NCBI RefSeq assembly: GCF_021390435.2
Contig: NZ_JAJVCN010000004.1
Location: 1,406,501-1,470,500 of the forward strand
Source: Kibdelosporangium philippinense
GTDB lineage: Bacteria; Actinomycetota; Actinomycetes; Mycobacteriales; Pseudonocardiaceae
Direction: 5' to 3'
Length of the DNA: 64,000 bases
The position numbers were made by a program, and so were the translations under genes. The notes beneath the pieces were generated by a model. It was not told where the DNA came from and did no database searches. It saw only the letters and a list, made by a program, of their open reading frames with translations. Positions 33,950 through 42,978 of this stretch are shown piece after piece. How positions within the stretch are numbered: the first letter of the stretch is position 1; every line of letters begins with the position of its first letter.

Positions 33950-35134
33950 ATGATCACTAAGGAAACGACCACTGTCACGGTGGACCGTCTTCCCGGAAAG
34001 GCCCTTTTCGGCCTCTTCCTCGCCGGGTTCATCAGCATCCTGACCGAGTGCCTGCCTGCCGGCCTGCTGCCGGAAATCAGCCAGACGCTGGGCACGAGTG
34101 TCGCGGCCACCGGCCAGATCGTCACGGTATACGCGCTGGCCACAGCGTTGGCGGCGATCCCGCTGTCCCGGCTGACCTCGATGTGGCCGCGTAAGTACGT
34201 CCTGCAGCTGGCGCTGGGCACGGTCCTGGTCGCCAACGCGCTCACCGCGTTGTCCACCGACTACACCTTGACCATGGTCCTGCGGTTCATCGCAGGCCTT
34301 GCGACCGGCCTGATCTGGCCGAACCTCGGTGGTTACGCGGCTCGGCTCGCTCCGCAGCGGCGCCAGGGCCGAGCGATCGCCATCGCGCTGGCCGGAACTC
34401 CGGTGGGGCTGGCCCTCGGCGTCCCGCTGGGCACGTGGCTCGGCTCGATCGGTGGTTGGGAGCTCGCGTTCTACGCCTCCAGTGCGCTGATCGCGTTGAA
34501 CATGCTGTGGGTCCTGGTGACGCTGCCGAACCTGCCCGGCCAGTCCGTGGCCGAAGACGAGCACCAGCTGCTGCGCGTACTGCTGATCCCCGGGCTGCGC
34601 ACAATCCTGTTCGCGCTCACGGCTTACATGGTCGCGCACAACATCCTCTACACGTACATCACCGATTTCCTCCGGTACGTCGGCATGAGCAGCCAGATCG
34701 GATGGGTGCTGTTCGCGTTCGGTGTCACGTCCGTGCTCAGTGTTCTGCTTGTGGGCACACACATCGATCACCATCTGCGCAAGCTCATCGTTGGCAGCAC
34801 AGTGATGTTCGCGGTCAGTGTGCTCGTTCTGGCGGTGTTGTCCGGTCTGCCTGTGCTTGTCTACGTCGCTGTCGCGGCGTGGGGTTTCGCGTTCGGCAGC
34901 TCGCCCAGCCTGTTCATCGCCGGCGCGATCAACGCGACCGGACCGGCCGCGCACGTGGCGCAGTCGATCACCATCACGTTCTTCTCCGGGTCCATCGCGA
35001 TCGGCGGCTTCATCGGAGGCGTGCTGGTCGACCTGGACACCGAGTTGATCACGTGCGCCGCGCTCGTCCTGCTGATCGCCGCGATGGTGGCCGTGATCGG
35101 CGGGAAGAAGCACGCTTTCCCGCGTAACGCCTGA
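33950..35134 (+). CDS. MFS transporter (AraJ/CmlA-like efflux pump)
   Basis: 394 residues, 12 membrane segments. It begins with KALFGLFLAGFISILTECLP AG, has the motif A region LSRLTSMWPRKYVLQLAL, and a second-half GFAFGSSPSLFIAGAINATG, features of the AraJ/PbuE-like drug-H+ antiporter group. ATG at 33950 after GGAACGAAGGAA, a good ribosome site. Divergent from the XRE regulator, which may control it. Predicted export of small molecules. Confidence 0.9.
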   Translation: MITKETTTVTVDRLPGKALFGLFLAGFISILTECLPAGLLPEISQTLGTSVAATGQIVTVYALATALAAIPLSRLTSMWPRKYVLQLALGTVLVANALTALSTDYTLTMVLRFIAGLATGLIWPNLGGYAARLAPQRRQGRAIAIALAGTPVGLALGVPLGTWLGSIGGWELAFYASSALIALNMLWVLVTLPNLPGQSVAEDEHQLLRVLLIPGLRTILFALTAYMVAHNILYTYITDFLRYVGMSSQIGWVLFAFGVTSVLSVLLVGTHIDHHLRKLIVGSTVMFAVSVLVLAVLSGLPVLVYVAVAAWGFAFGSSPSLFIAGAINATGPAAHVAQSITITFFSGSIAIGGFIGGVLVDLDTELITCAALVLLIAAMVAVIGGKKHAFPRNA

Positions 35135-35184
35135 CAATTGAGTCCATAGTAGACACTCCGCTGGTCGGGTACCATCGCCCGACC

Positions 35185-36063
35185 ATGGAGTTGAGGCAGC
35201 TGGAACACTTCCTCGCGGTGGCCCGGGACGGCAGCTTCACCGGCGCGGCGCAGCGGGCGCACATCGTGCAGTCGGCGTTGAGCGCATCGATCCGCAAGCT
35301 CGAAGCCGAACTGGGCGCTCAGCTGTTCGAGCGAACCACCCGCAGGGTGATCCTGACCGAGGCTGGCCGGGCGCTGCTGCCAGTCGCGCAGCGCCTCGTG
35401 GCCGACGTCGACGTGGCGCGCAGCGAAGTGTCCGCGGTCGTCGGGCTGTCGAGAGGCCGGGTCTCGGTCGGCACGATCCAGACCTTGACGGTCGTCGATC
35501 TACCGCAGGAGCTGGGCGTATTCCGGTCCCGGTACCCAGCGATCCAGGTTCACGTCCGTGACGGCAGGGTGGCTGATCTCATCGCCGCGATCACCACCGG
35601 CGAGCTGGACCTGGCGTACCTGGCCGCCGACGGGCCGCTGCCGGACGACCTGGCCTGTTTCGCCCAATGGGACCAGCGCCTTGTCCTGGTCACCTATCCA
35701 GGGCACCGGCTGGCCGACAGCCGCCGGATCCAGCTGGCGGAGATCGACAACGAACCGTTCGTGGACTACACCGGCAGCGTCATGCAGGAGATGGTCCGCC
35801 GCAGGTTCGCCGACGCCGGAATCCGGCACAACCCGGTGTGCGCGGCGACGCACGTGCCCCTGCTGGTCGACCTGGTCGCGGCCGGTCTTGGGGTCACGAT
35901 CGTCCCGCAATCGGTCGCTGAACGCGCTGGACTGCCGTTCGCCGAGATCGACCACGCCTTCACCAGAACGATCTACTTGGCGGGACGGCAGCCGCAACCG
36001 GCGAACCCAGCGGCGCGGGCGCTGCTGGCGCACCTCATCGCGCAGGGCCGCCAACAGGGGTGA
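35185..36063 (+). CDS. LysR family transcriptional regulator
   Basis: 292 residues. N-terminal LysR HTH (MELRQLEHFLAVARDGSFTG, AQRAHIVQSALSASIRKLEA) and a periplasmic-binding-type effector domain (RVSVGTIQTLTVVDLPQELG). 50 bases downstream of the MFS gene on the same strand and may be co-transcribed with it or control it. Its last 29 bases overlap a possible small gene on the other strand. Confidence 0.95.
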   Translation: MELRQLEHFLAVARDGSFTGAAQRAHIVQSALSASIRKLEAELGAQLFERTTRRVILTEAGRALLPVAQRLVADVDVARSEVSAVVGLSRGRVSVGTIQTLTVVDLPQELGVFRSRYPAIQVHVRDGRVADLIAAITTGELDLAYLAADGPLPDDLACFAQWDQRLVLVTYPGHRLADSRRIQLAEIDNEPFVDYTGSVMQEMVRRRFADAGIRHNPVCAATHVPLLVDLVAAGLGVTIVPQSVAERAGLPFAEIDHAFTRTIYLAGRQPQPANPAARALLAHLIAQGRQQG

Positions 36064-36193
36064 ACAGCAGGCCGAAACCGGCGAGAGTGAGCGTCATCGC
36101 CAGCATCGGCTCGCCCAAGATCCCGAACAAGAACGCGAGCACCAACGCGCGGGCCGCGAGTTTCCGGAGAATCCGGGCAGCGTCAGAACTCAT
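36035..36193 (-). CDS. Possible 52-residue membrane protein
   Basis: ATG 36193 to TGA 36035, antiparallel to and overlapping the LysR 3' end by 29 bases. The product has a polar start (MSSDAARILRKLAAR) and two close hydrophobic stretches (ALVLAFLFGILG and LAMTLTLAGFGLLF), consistent with a membrane hairpin. The ribosome site is weak, and the call rests mainly on hydrophobic pattern and codon use. The rest of 36064-36460 holds only this frame and one repeat copy. Confidence 0.35.
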   Translation of the reverse strand: MSSDAARILRKLAARALVLAFLFGILGEPMLAMTLTLAGFGLLFTPVGGPAR

Positions 36194-36278
36194 TGCTTGA
36201 GTATCCGCCTGGTAGACCCCCTGTTGTCCAACATTTCTCAGAGCTGCGACTCAGCTATGGGATCGCTGAATGCCCTAC

Positions 36279-36340
36279 ACAGGTCGTAGTGCCGTGAAGG
36301 TCACCTTGGCGGCGTTCAACGCACCCAACTCGGCCCTCGC
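36279..36340 (-). repeat. Dispersed repeat, partial copy D
   Basis: On the minus strand: GCGTTGAACGCCGCCAAGGT, then GACCTTCACGGCACTACG, then ACCTGT, the same order as copy A (29552-29600). Only this end of the repeat is present. Confidence 0.7.
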
Positions 36341-36460
36341 GAACAGGTTGGACCGGACCACGCTTGGACACCGCGTGAGACAGCCGCCGACCCGGCAACC
36401 CGATGGGCGAGCCAAGCCGTCGGAAAGGGCAGCCGTCCGGATCCCACTATCCTGCGGATC

Positions 36461-37252
36461 ATGGAAAGCATCTTGTCGGGTGTGTTGAAGAACCAGATCC
36501 TGGCCGTGCCCGCGATTCGACGGCGCCGCATGGCACAAGCGGATCCGTACGAGCCCGGCAAGAACGCGACAACCTATGTCCAAGACGTGTTCGACAACTC
36601 CTCCGAGCGGGTGCGGGCGAGGCGGGAGCTTTCCGGCGCAGTGATGGAGATCGGCCCCGGCGGAAACCTCGGCGCGCTGCTGATGTACCTCGTGGCCGGG
36701 TGTGACGAAGGCGTGGCGCTCGATGTCGTGCCGCTGGTCACAGATCAACAGAAGCTCTATGAGGACATCACACCCGATGCGGCCACGCTGCTGAAAAAGA
36801 TCGAATACCGTACGGGCGAGCCGATCGAGCGAACATCCTTGCCAGACAACAGTTTCGACATCATCTTCTCGGCCGCGTGCCTCGAACATGTCGCAGATCC
36901 GGTGAAAGCGCTGCGCTCAATGCACGATCTGCTCAAGCCGGGTGGCGTGACCACGCACAGCATCGATCTGCGCGATCACCGTGATTTTGAGAACCCGCTT
37001 GCCTTTCTTCATCATTCCGAGGCTGTGTGGAACGCGGCGACGTCACGGCGGCTGGTCACCAACAGGTGGCGTGCGTCCGATTGGCTGCGCGGGTTCCAGG
37101 CCGCGGGCTTCAAGGACGTCACTGTCGAGGTGCACGAGCAGATTCCGGTCACCCCGGCGATGCGGGACAGTTTTCATCGCAGTTTCCGCACCAAGGATCT
37201 GACCGATCTCGGCACGCTGATCATCAATGTCACCGCGACAAAACAAGCGTGA
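36461..37252 (+). CDS. Class I SAM-dependent methyltransferase
   Basis: 263 residues. Methyltransferase core with VMEIGPGGNLGALLMYL (SAM motif I), LDVVPLVTD, DNSFDIIFSAACLEHVADP (motif IV region) and LLKPGGVTTHSIDLRDH. It resembles methyltransferases of glycan or natural-product pathways (methyltransf_11/25 type). It stands alone between a repeat and the second SARP-like regulator gene, on the same strand. Substrate unknown. Confidence 0.88.
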   Translation: MESILSGVLKNQILAVPAIRRRRMAQADPYEPGKNATTYVQDVFDNSSERVRARRELSGAVMEIGPGGNLGALLMYLVAGCDEGVALDVVPLVTDQQKLYEDITPDAATLLKKIEYRTGEPIERTSLPDNSFDIIFSAACLEHVADPVKALRSMHDLLKPGGVTTHSIDLRDHRDFENPLAFLHHSEAVWNAATSRRLVTNRWRASDWLRGFQAAGFKDVTVEVHEQIPVTPAMRDSFHRSFRTKDLTDLGTLIINVTATKQA

Positions 37253-37318
37253 TGCAGGAAGTTGACGCGACCCCGATCCGGGTGCGTGACCAGGACTGAT
37301 CCACGGCAGAATGGCCGG

Positions 37319-40300
37319 GTGCGGATAGGGCTGCTTGGACCATTCGAAGTGCATACGGGCGAGAACGTTCTCGCGGACGTGCCAGGCGCCCGGGTGCGCG
37401 CGCTGCTGATCGCCCTCGCACTCGAACCAGGCCGCGTGGTCCAGAAAGCGACCCTGATCGACTGGATCTGGGGCGAGAATCCGCCTGCGGACGCGGCGAA
37501 TGCCTTGCAACGATTGGCTTCCCGGCTGCGTCGAGTGTTGCCTGACGGCGTGCTCGAAGGGCAGACAGGCGGCTACCGGTTGATTGTCGAACCGGACTCC
37601 GTTGACGCCGTACGGTTCGAGCGCCTTGTCGGTGCGGCGCGGGGTGACGCGGATTTGCGTCAAGCGACGCTCCTGCGTGAGGCTCTTGGCTTGTGGCGTG
37701 GTGCGGCGATGCAGGACGTGGGCCTGCAGGACAGTGACGCGTTCGACGCGGCGGTCGTACGGCTTGAGGCGCTGCGCCTCGCCGCGCTTGAGGACCGTTT
37801 CGAAGCCGAGATACGCCTCGGCCGTGGCGCGGAGATGGTCGCGGAGTTGACGGACTTGGTGGCCGCGCATCCGGTGCGTGAGCGACTCGTCGCCGCTTTG
37901 ATGCGCGCCCTCGGCGCGGCTGGCCGCAGCTCCGAGGCGTTGCAGGTTTACCAACGTGCGCGCGAGGCGCTCGCTGACGAACTGGGCGCTGACCCGTCAC
38001 CCGAGCTGTCCGCGTTGCATGTCGCGCTGCTACGCGGTGAGGTGGGCCGCAAGGAGGAGAGCCGCAACAACAACCTGCGTGCCGAGCTGACCAGCTACAT
38101 CGGCAAAGACGCCGATGTCGCCGCGGTCCGCAAACTCGTCACCGAACATCGGCTCACCACCTTGATCGGGCCGGGCGGCACAGGCAAGACCCGGCTTGCT
38201 TCGGAGACCGTGCGCACGCTGCTCGGCGGCCTGCCGGACGGGGCGTGGATGGTCGAGCTCGCCGCCATCAGCGCGGACGGTGACGTGGCGCAGGCGACGC
38301 TCGCCGCGCTCGGCCAGCGTGACGGGCTGCTTGGCGGGCCGCCGGACGCTGAGCCGACCGACCGGGTCATCGCCGCGATCCGGGACCGGCAGGTCCTGCT
38401 GATCCTGGACAACTGCGAGCACGTGATCGAGTCGGCGGCGGCGTTCGCCCATCGAGTGCTCGGCGAATGCCAGCGGGTACGGATTCTCGCGACGAGCAGG
38501 GAACCCCTCGGCATTACCGGTGAGGCGCTGTGGCAGGTCGCGCCCCTGGACCTGCAGCCAGCCGTCCAACTGCTGCGCGACCGGGCCAGCGCGGTGCGCA
38601 AGGACATGGTGATGGACGCCGACACGATGGCGCGTGTCTGCCGTGCGCTGGACGGAATGCCGTTGGCGATCGAACTGGCCGCGGCCCGGTTGCGCACAAT
38701 GTCGCTCGAGCAGCTCGCCAACCGCCTCGACGACGTGTTCCGCCTGTTGACCGGCGGCAGCCGGACGGCGTTGCCACGTCACCGGACGCTGCGTGCGGTG
38801 ATCGACTGGAGCTGGGAACCGCTCAGCGAGGCCGAACGAATGGTCCTGCGCAGACTTTCGGTGTTTTCCGGCGGCGCAAGTCTCGAAGCGGCCGAATGGG
38901 TCTGCAAAGGCGACTCGGACGAAGTACTCGATCTGCTGACGGCGTTGACCGAGAAATCGCTTCTCGTGGTCACCGAAGGCGATATCGCCCCGCGCTACCG
39001 GATGCTCGGCACGATCAAGGAATACTCCGCCCAGCGGCTGGCCGAGGCGGGTGAATCGGAATTCGCGCGGCTCGCGCATCTTTCGTATTTCACCGACCTT
39101 GTCGAAACCGCGGTGCCGCATCTCTATCGAGCCGAGCAACTGGACTGGCTGCCGGTTCTCGAGGCCGAACACGACAACATCACCGCCGCGATGCGTGCCG
39201 CCCTCGCGGCCGGTGACGCGCAGGGCGCGATGCGGCTCGCGGCATCGGCATCCTGGTACTGGTGGCTCAGCGGCCACAAGACCATCGGCAGCGAACTCAC
39301 CGTCGCGGCCATTGCCGTGCCCGGCGAGGTGACGGACGAGGTCCGGGCCCTGGTGTACCTGTTCGTCGTGCAGTTCGCGGTGTCCGGACGCAGCGGCCAG
39401 TACGACGTGGCGGAGTGGATCCGTGAGGCGCATAGAAGCGCCCAGCGTGCCAACAGCTCGCATCCGATGCTGAGGCTGGCTGCCCCGCTGGAGCGCCTGT
39501 TGCACGGACCGGACGCGTACCTGTCCGCGTTCGAATCGTTGATGTCCGACGATGAACCGTACGTACGCGCTATTGCCCGCCTCCAGCTCGGCAAGCAACG
39601 GATCTTGCTCGGTGATGGCGGGCGTGAGGCGGATGCCTACCTGGAGGCGGCTCTGGCCGAGTTCCGCGAGCTCGGCGAACGCTGGGGGATTTCGTTCGCC
39701 CTTCTCGAGCTGGTGGAACGGGTTACGGTGCGGGGCGAGTTGGCGGCCGCGTTGGACTATCTTGATCAAGCAATCACGGTCACCACCGAGGTCGGAGCGC
39801 TTGAGGACACCGTGCGGATGCGCGCACAGCAAGCCCGCCTGCACTGGCTGATGGGGGACAAGGAGGCGAGCGCGGCCGCTATGGCGCAGGCCGAGCGGGC
39901 GGCTGGTCGAGTCGCTTGGCCTAACGCGCACTCGGAGCTGGCGTTGGTGAAGGCCGAGCTCGCGCGTTGGAGCGGCGACTTCGCGGAAGCCCACCGTCAG
40001 CTCGATGTCGCGATAGCAGCCCTGGGCCGCAACGTCGAGCACGCGCACTACCGCGCGGGGATACAGGACCTGCTCGGCTACCTGGCCGAGGATCTGGACA
40101 AGGCCCGCGAACACCGTGCCGCGGCTTTTCAGGCTGCGAGCGCTGAGGGCAACGCGGTCCTGACTGCCGCGCTGTTGGTCGGGATCGCCGACCTTGCGCT
40201 GCGGCAGGACCAGTACGAGCAGGCCGCACGGTTGCTTTCGGCGAGCATCAGTGTGCGGGGCCTGCCGGACCTTTCGCAGCCAGATGCAGCCAGGATCGAA

Positions 40301-40408
40301 CATGCCGTCCGGCTGCACCTTGGCGATGCGAGGTACGAGGAGCTGACCAAGGCCGAGGCCGACTGGCACGACCTTGTGCGGGACATCCTCGCTGGTGAGG
40401 CCTCGTGA
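37319..40408 (+). CDS. SARP/AfsR-like regulator with ATPase and TPR-like C-terminal region
   Basis: 1029 residues from the GTG at 37319 (a TTG at 37262 is a weaker option). N-terminal winged helix (RIGLLGPFEVHTGENVLADV, LQRLASRLRRVL) and BTAD (DAVRFERLVGAARGDADLRQ up to LGADPSPELSALHVALL). ATPase with Walker A TLIGPGGTGKTRLASETV and Walker B QVLLILDNCEHV, then LPRHRTLRAVIDWSWEPLS as in LuxR/AfsR STAND ATPases. The long helical C-terminus resembles TPR repeats. Likely activator of a secondary pathway; target unknown. The stop codon is within a terminator arm. Confidence 0.92.
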   Translation: MRIGLLGPFEVHTGENVLADVPGARVRALLIALALEPGRVVQKATLIDWIWGENPPADAANALQRLASRLRRVLPDGVLEGQTGGYRLIVEPDSVDAVRFERLVGAARGDADLRQATLLREALGLWRGAAMQDVGLQDSDAFDAAVVRLEALRLAALEDRFEAEIRLGRGAEMVAELTDLVAAHPVRERLVAALMRALGAAGRSSEALQVYQRAREALADELGADPSPELSALHVALLRGEVGRKEESRNNNLRAELTSYIGKDADVAAVRKLVTEHRLTTLIGPGGTGKTRLASETVRTLLGGLPDGAWMVELAAISADGDVAQATLAALGQRDGLLGGPPDAEPTDRVIAAIRDRQVLLILDNCEHVIESAAAFAHRVLGECQRVRILATSREPLGITGEALWQVAPLDLQPAVQLLRDRASAVRKDMVMDADTMARVCRALDGMPLAIELAAARLRTMSLEQLANRLDDVFRLLTGGSRTALPRHRTLRAVIDWSWEPLSEAERMVLRRLSVFSGGASLEAAEWVCKGDSDEVLDLLTALTEKSLLVVTEGDIAPRYRMLGTIKEYSAQRLAEAGESEFARLAHLSYFTDLVETAVPHLYRAEQLDWLPVLEAEHDNITAAMRAALAAGDAQGAMRLAASASWYWWLSGHKTIGSELTVAAIAVPGEVTDEVRALVYLFVVQFAVSGRSGQYDVAEWIREAHRSAQRANSSHPMLRLAAPLERLLHGPDAYLSAFESLMSDDEPYVRAIARLQLGKQRILLGDGGREADAYLEAALAEFRELGERWGISFALLELVERVTVRGELAAALDYLDQAITVTTEVGALEDTVRMRAQQARLHWLMGDKEASAAAMAQAERAAGRVAWPNAHSELALVKAELARWSGDFAEAHRQLDVAIAALGRNVEHAHYRAGIQDLLGYLAEDLDKAREHRAAAFQAASAEGNAVLTAALLVGIADLALRQDQYEQAARLLSASISVRGLPDLSQPDAARIEHAVRLHLGDARYEELTKAEADWHDLVRDILAGEAS

Positions 40409-40448
40409 GTGGTTATGCGTGTTCTAACCCTACTAACCACTCACGAGG
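40401..40448. terminator. Bidirectional terminator (CGTGAGTG family)
   Basis: CCTCGTGAGTGGTTA at 40401-40415 and TAACCACTCACGAGG at 40434-40448 form a perfect 15-base stem. The regulator's TGA and the end of the convergent esterase gene lie inside the arms. Confidence 0.8.
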
Positions 40449-41458
40449 CGGTTGGCGAGCCAGGTCAGGGACAGGGGGTAGCGGTAGTCGATCGCGCTGT
40501 GGCCCGCGTTGAAGAGTTCGAAATGGATCTTGGCTTCGGGTATGCCGAGCTTGCCTAGTTCGGCGTGGAATGCCTGCGCCCCAAGGTCAAGGAACCATTC
40601 GTCACGGGTTCCCGCGTCGATCCACACGGCACGCCACGACCGGACGGCGTCGGCATACCTGCTGACCATGCGCACCGGGTCCCAGTCCAGCCATCGCTGC
40701 CATACCGAAGGCACGATTCCGCCGGTCACCGGGTCGAAGGGGAGCTCGGGTGTGCCGTCGTCACGTGCTGAGAAGCAGGCTGCCACGCAGAGCAGTTCCA
40801 CCAGTGCTTCGTCACCGGGCTTGGTGAACGCGGGCCGCGTTTGGAAGTCTGCCCACCAGCGCATGATGTCGTGGTCCCAGTCGCGCAGCGCACGTGCCGC
40901 CACGCCGAAACCGCGCAGGTAGGACAGCTCGTATTGGCTGTCTCCCGAGTGGGTCGCCAGTGCTCCGAACAGGTCTGGGCGCAGCATCGGGGTGATCATC
41001 GCGCCGAATCCGCCGGAGGACTTCCCGGTGATCGCGCGGGAATCCCGGTGCGGGATGGTCCGGTAGTTCGCGTCCACCCACGGCACGATCTCGTCGCACA
41101 GGTACGAGTGGTACTGGCCGGTGCCGGGGGAGTTCACGAACTGGGAGCCGCCATAGGTTGTCCACGCGTCGACATAGACCAGCACGCAGCCGGGAGTGCC
41201 CGCGGCGAACACCGCGTCCGCTGTTTCCACGAATGGCTGGCGGAAAGGCATACGGTTGGCCCACATCGAGACGTGGCCGCTGTAGCCCTGGATCACGTAC
41301 ACCGTGGGATACCTTGCGGCCGACGAGGAGTAGCCCGGCGGCACGTACACCCACAGCGGTCGCTCGTGTGGGTCGCCGAGGGGATTGTCCCGCAGCAGCA
41401 CTGAGTCGATGGTGTGACGGTCGAGCCGACCCGCGAGTTCGGCTTCCCAAGGCAGCAT
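40433..41458 (-). CDS. Putative esterase of the esterase D/trehalose-mycolyltransferase-like fold
   Basis: 341 residues, alpha/beta hydrolase. RPLWVYVPPGYSSSAARYPT starts the fold, the nucleophile is Ser in ITGKSSGGFGAMITPML, and the C-terminal His is in ELFNAGHSAIDYRYP; WIDAGTRDEWFLD holds a likely acid. No signal peptide, so cytoplasmic. Family members hydrolyse siderophore or acyl esters. Divergent from the sigma-54 activator gene, convergent with the SARP-like gene. Confidence 0.88.
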   Translation of the reverse strand: MLPWEAELAGRLDRHTIDSVLLRDNPLGDPHERPLWVYVPPGYSSSAARYPTVYVIQGYSGHVSMWANRMPFRQPFVETADAVFAAGTPGCVLVYVDAWTTYGGSQFVNSPGTGQYHSYLCDEIVPWVDANYRTIPHRDSRAITGKSSGGFGAMITPMLRPDLFGALATHSGDSQYELSYLRGFGVAARALRDWDHDIMRWWADFQTRPAFTKPGDEALVELLCVAACFSARDDGTPELPFDPVTGGIVPSVWQRWLDWDPVRMVSRYADAVRSWRAVWIDAGTRDEWFLDLGAQAFHAELGKLGIPEAKIHFELFNAGHSAIDYRYPLSLTWLANRLVSG

Positions 41459-41619
41459 GATGATCAGTCAAGCATGCCGGGTCGCCGCAATGGAAATAAC
41501 CCGTTCAGGTCAACCAGGTGGCTGCTGCGCCAATTGGTCCTTTGTGCTCGATAGCCCTTTTGTGCAGAACTGCTAACGACATCGGAGTGCCGCCGAATAG
41601 TGAGGCAGGGGGTGGTGGC

Positions 41620-42978
41620 ATGGACGATGACGGAATGCGGGCATGGCTTCTCGCGCCTGATGATCCGGTACGTTCGAAAGTGGCGATCGATGTTCTTGCC
41701 TCGCGCGGGCTCGATGTTGTTTCCACGGCGCGCAGTGATCTTCCCGGGGTGCTGATCACGCGTGCCGAACAGTGCGAACCCGGCATAGTTTCCGAGTTGT
41801 CGCACAACGGGCGTTGTCGAGTTGTGGTGGTTGTCGTCGGTGATCCGGTGGCGGATCCGTGGGAGTTGCTCGGCGCGGGCGCTTCCGATGTCCTGCAGTG
41901 GAGCAGCAACGGTGTCGAGACGATGCACACGGTCGCCGCGCGGATTCACCGCTGGTTTCAGGTCGATCGGCTGGCCAGGGCGGATCCGGTCACCAGCCGG
42001 ATGATCGGGCAGAGTCCGGCGTGGATGTCCGCCCTACGGTGGCTTGTCGAAGTCGCCAGGTACTCCGACGCGTCCGTGCTCGTCACAGGGGAAAGCGGGA
42101 CGGGCAAGGAACTCGCCGCCCGATTGGTCCACGCGCTGGACCCGCAGCGGCGCAAGGGAAAATTCGTTGTCGTCGACTGCACGACGATCATGGCTTCGTT
42201 GTCGGGACCGGAGTTGTTCGGGCACGAGCGCGGGGCGTTCACCGGCGCGCACATCGCGAGGCGTGGGGCATTCGCTGAGGCGGATGGCGGTGTTCTGTTC
42301 CTCGACGAAATAGGTGAACTGCCCCCGTCGCTGCAACCGGAGTTGCTGCGAGTGTTGCAAGAGCGCACGTTCAAGGCGATCGGATCGCAGAAGTGGGAAC
42401 GTACGGACTTTCGTTTGGTCTGCGCCACGAACCAGGACCTCGGCGCGCTGGAGCAGGCCGGGCGGTTCCGGCGCGACCTGCTCTTCCGGCTGTCCGCGGC
42501 AACCGTGCGCCTGCCGTCATTGCGCGAACGGGTAGACGACATTCCCTTGCTCGCCAAGCACTTCCTCGGCCAATTGGTCACCGATCCCACACCTGCCCTT
42601 GACCCAGCGGTCGAGCGGTTGCTGCTGTCGCGGGCATACCCGGGAAACGTCAGGGAACTGCGCCAGCTCATCACCCAGATCGCGATCAGGCACGTAGGCG
42701 GCCCGCTGATCACCGCGGGCATGTTGCCCGACGAGGAACGAACCACTGAGTTGTGCCCCTTGGCCCGCCCAGACGGGCTGGCGGAATCCGTTCGGCAGGC
42801 CCTGGAAGCCGGACTTGACTTGCGCACGCTGAAATCCACGGTCGCCGAACTCGCCGTCACGAGTGCGTTGACCGCGAGTGGTGGCAACGTGATCCAAGCA
42901 GCCAGACGACTTGGCGTGACCGCTCGGGCATTGCAGTTGCGCCGCGCCGAACGAACCCGTGACGACACTCGAACTTGA
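41620..42978 (+). CDS. Sigma-54-dependent enhancer-binding activator (NtrC-type AAA+)
   Basis: 452 residues from ATG 41620 (preceded by GAGGCAGGGGG; an open frame extends to 41518). Residues 1-115 form a receiver-like fold without an obvious phosphorylation Asp. The AAA+ domain has Walker A TGESGTGKE (157-165), the sigma-54-contacting loop GAFTGA (205-210), Walker B GGVLFLDEIGEL (223-234) and arginine fingers in FRRDLLFRLS. The C-terminal Fis-type HTH is in SGGNVIQAARRLGVTARALQ. The GAFTGA loop is diagnostic for activators that open sigma-54 promoters. Its 3' end overlaps rpoN by 20 bases. Signal: probably protein-protein or ligand contact, not phosphorylation. Confidence 0.93.
   Translation: MDDDGMRAWLLAPDDPVRSKVAIDVLASRGLDVVSTARSDLPGVLITRAEQCEPGIVSELSHNGRCRVVVVVVGDPVADPWELLGAGASDVLQWSSNGVETMHTVAARIHRWFQVDRLARADPVTSRMIGQSPAWMSALRWLVEVARYSDASVLVTGESGTGKELAARLVHALDPQRRKGKFVVVDCTTIMASLSGPELFGHERGAFTGAHIARRGAFAEADGGVLFLDEIGELPPSLQPELLRVLQERTFKAIGSQKWERTDFRLVCATNQDLGALEQAGRFRRDLLFRLSAATVRLPSLRERVDDIPLLAKHFLGQLVTDPTPALDPAVERLLLSRAYPGNVRELRQLITQIAIRHVGGPLITAGMLPDEERTTELCPLARPDGLAESVRQALEAGLDLRTLKSTVAELAVTSALTASGGNVIQAARRLGVTARALQLRRAERTRDDTRT

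Noticed and set aside
38030..40369. 779-residue open frame on the minus strand opposite the SARP-like regulator
   Set aside because: It mirrors the third-codon GC bias of the real gene; no ribosome site or recognisable domain, while the plus strand has clear winged helix, BTAD and ATPase motifs.
41518..41619. A sigma-54 promoter upstream of the activator gene
   Set aside because: TGGCTGCTGCG at about 41518 has neither the right spacing nor a TTGC element.
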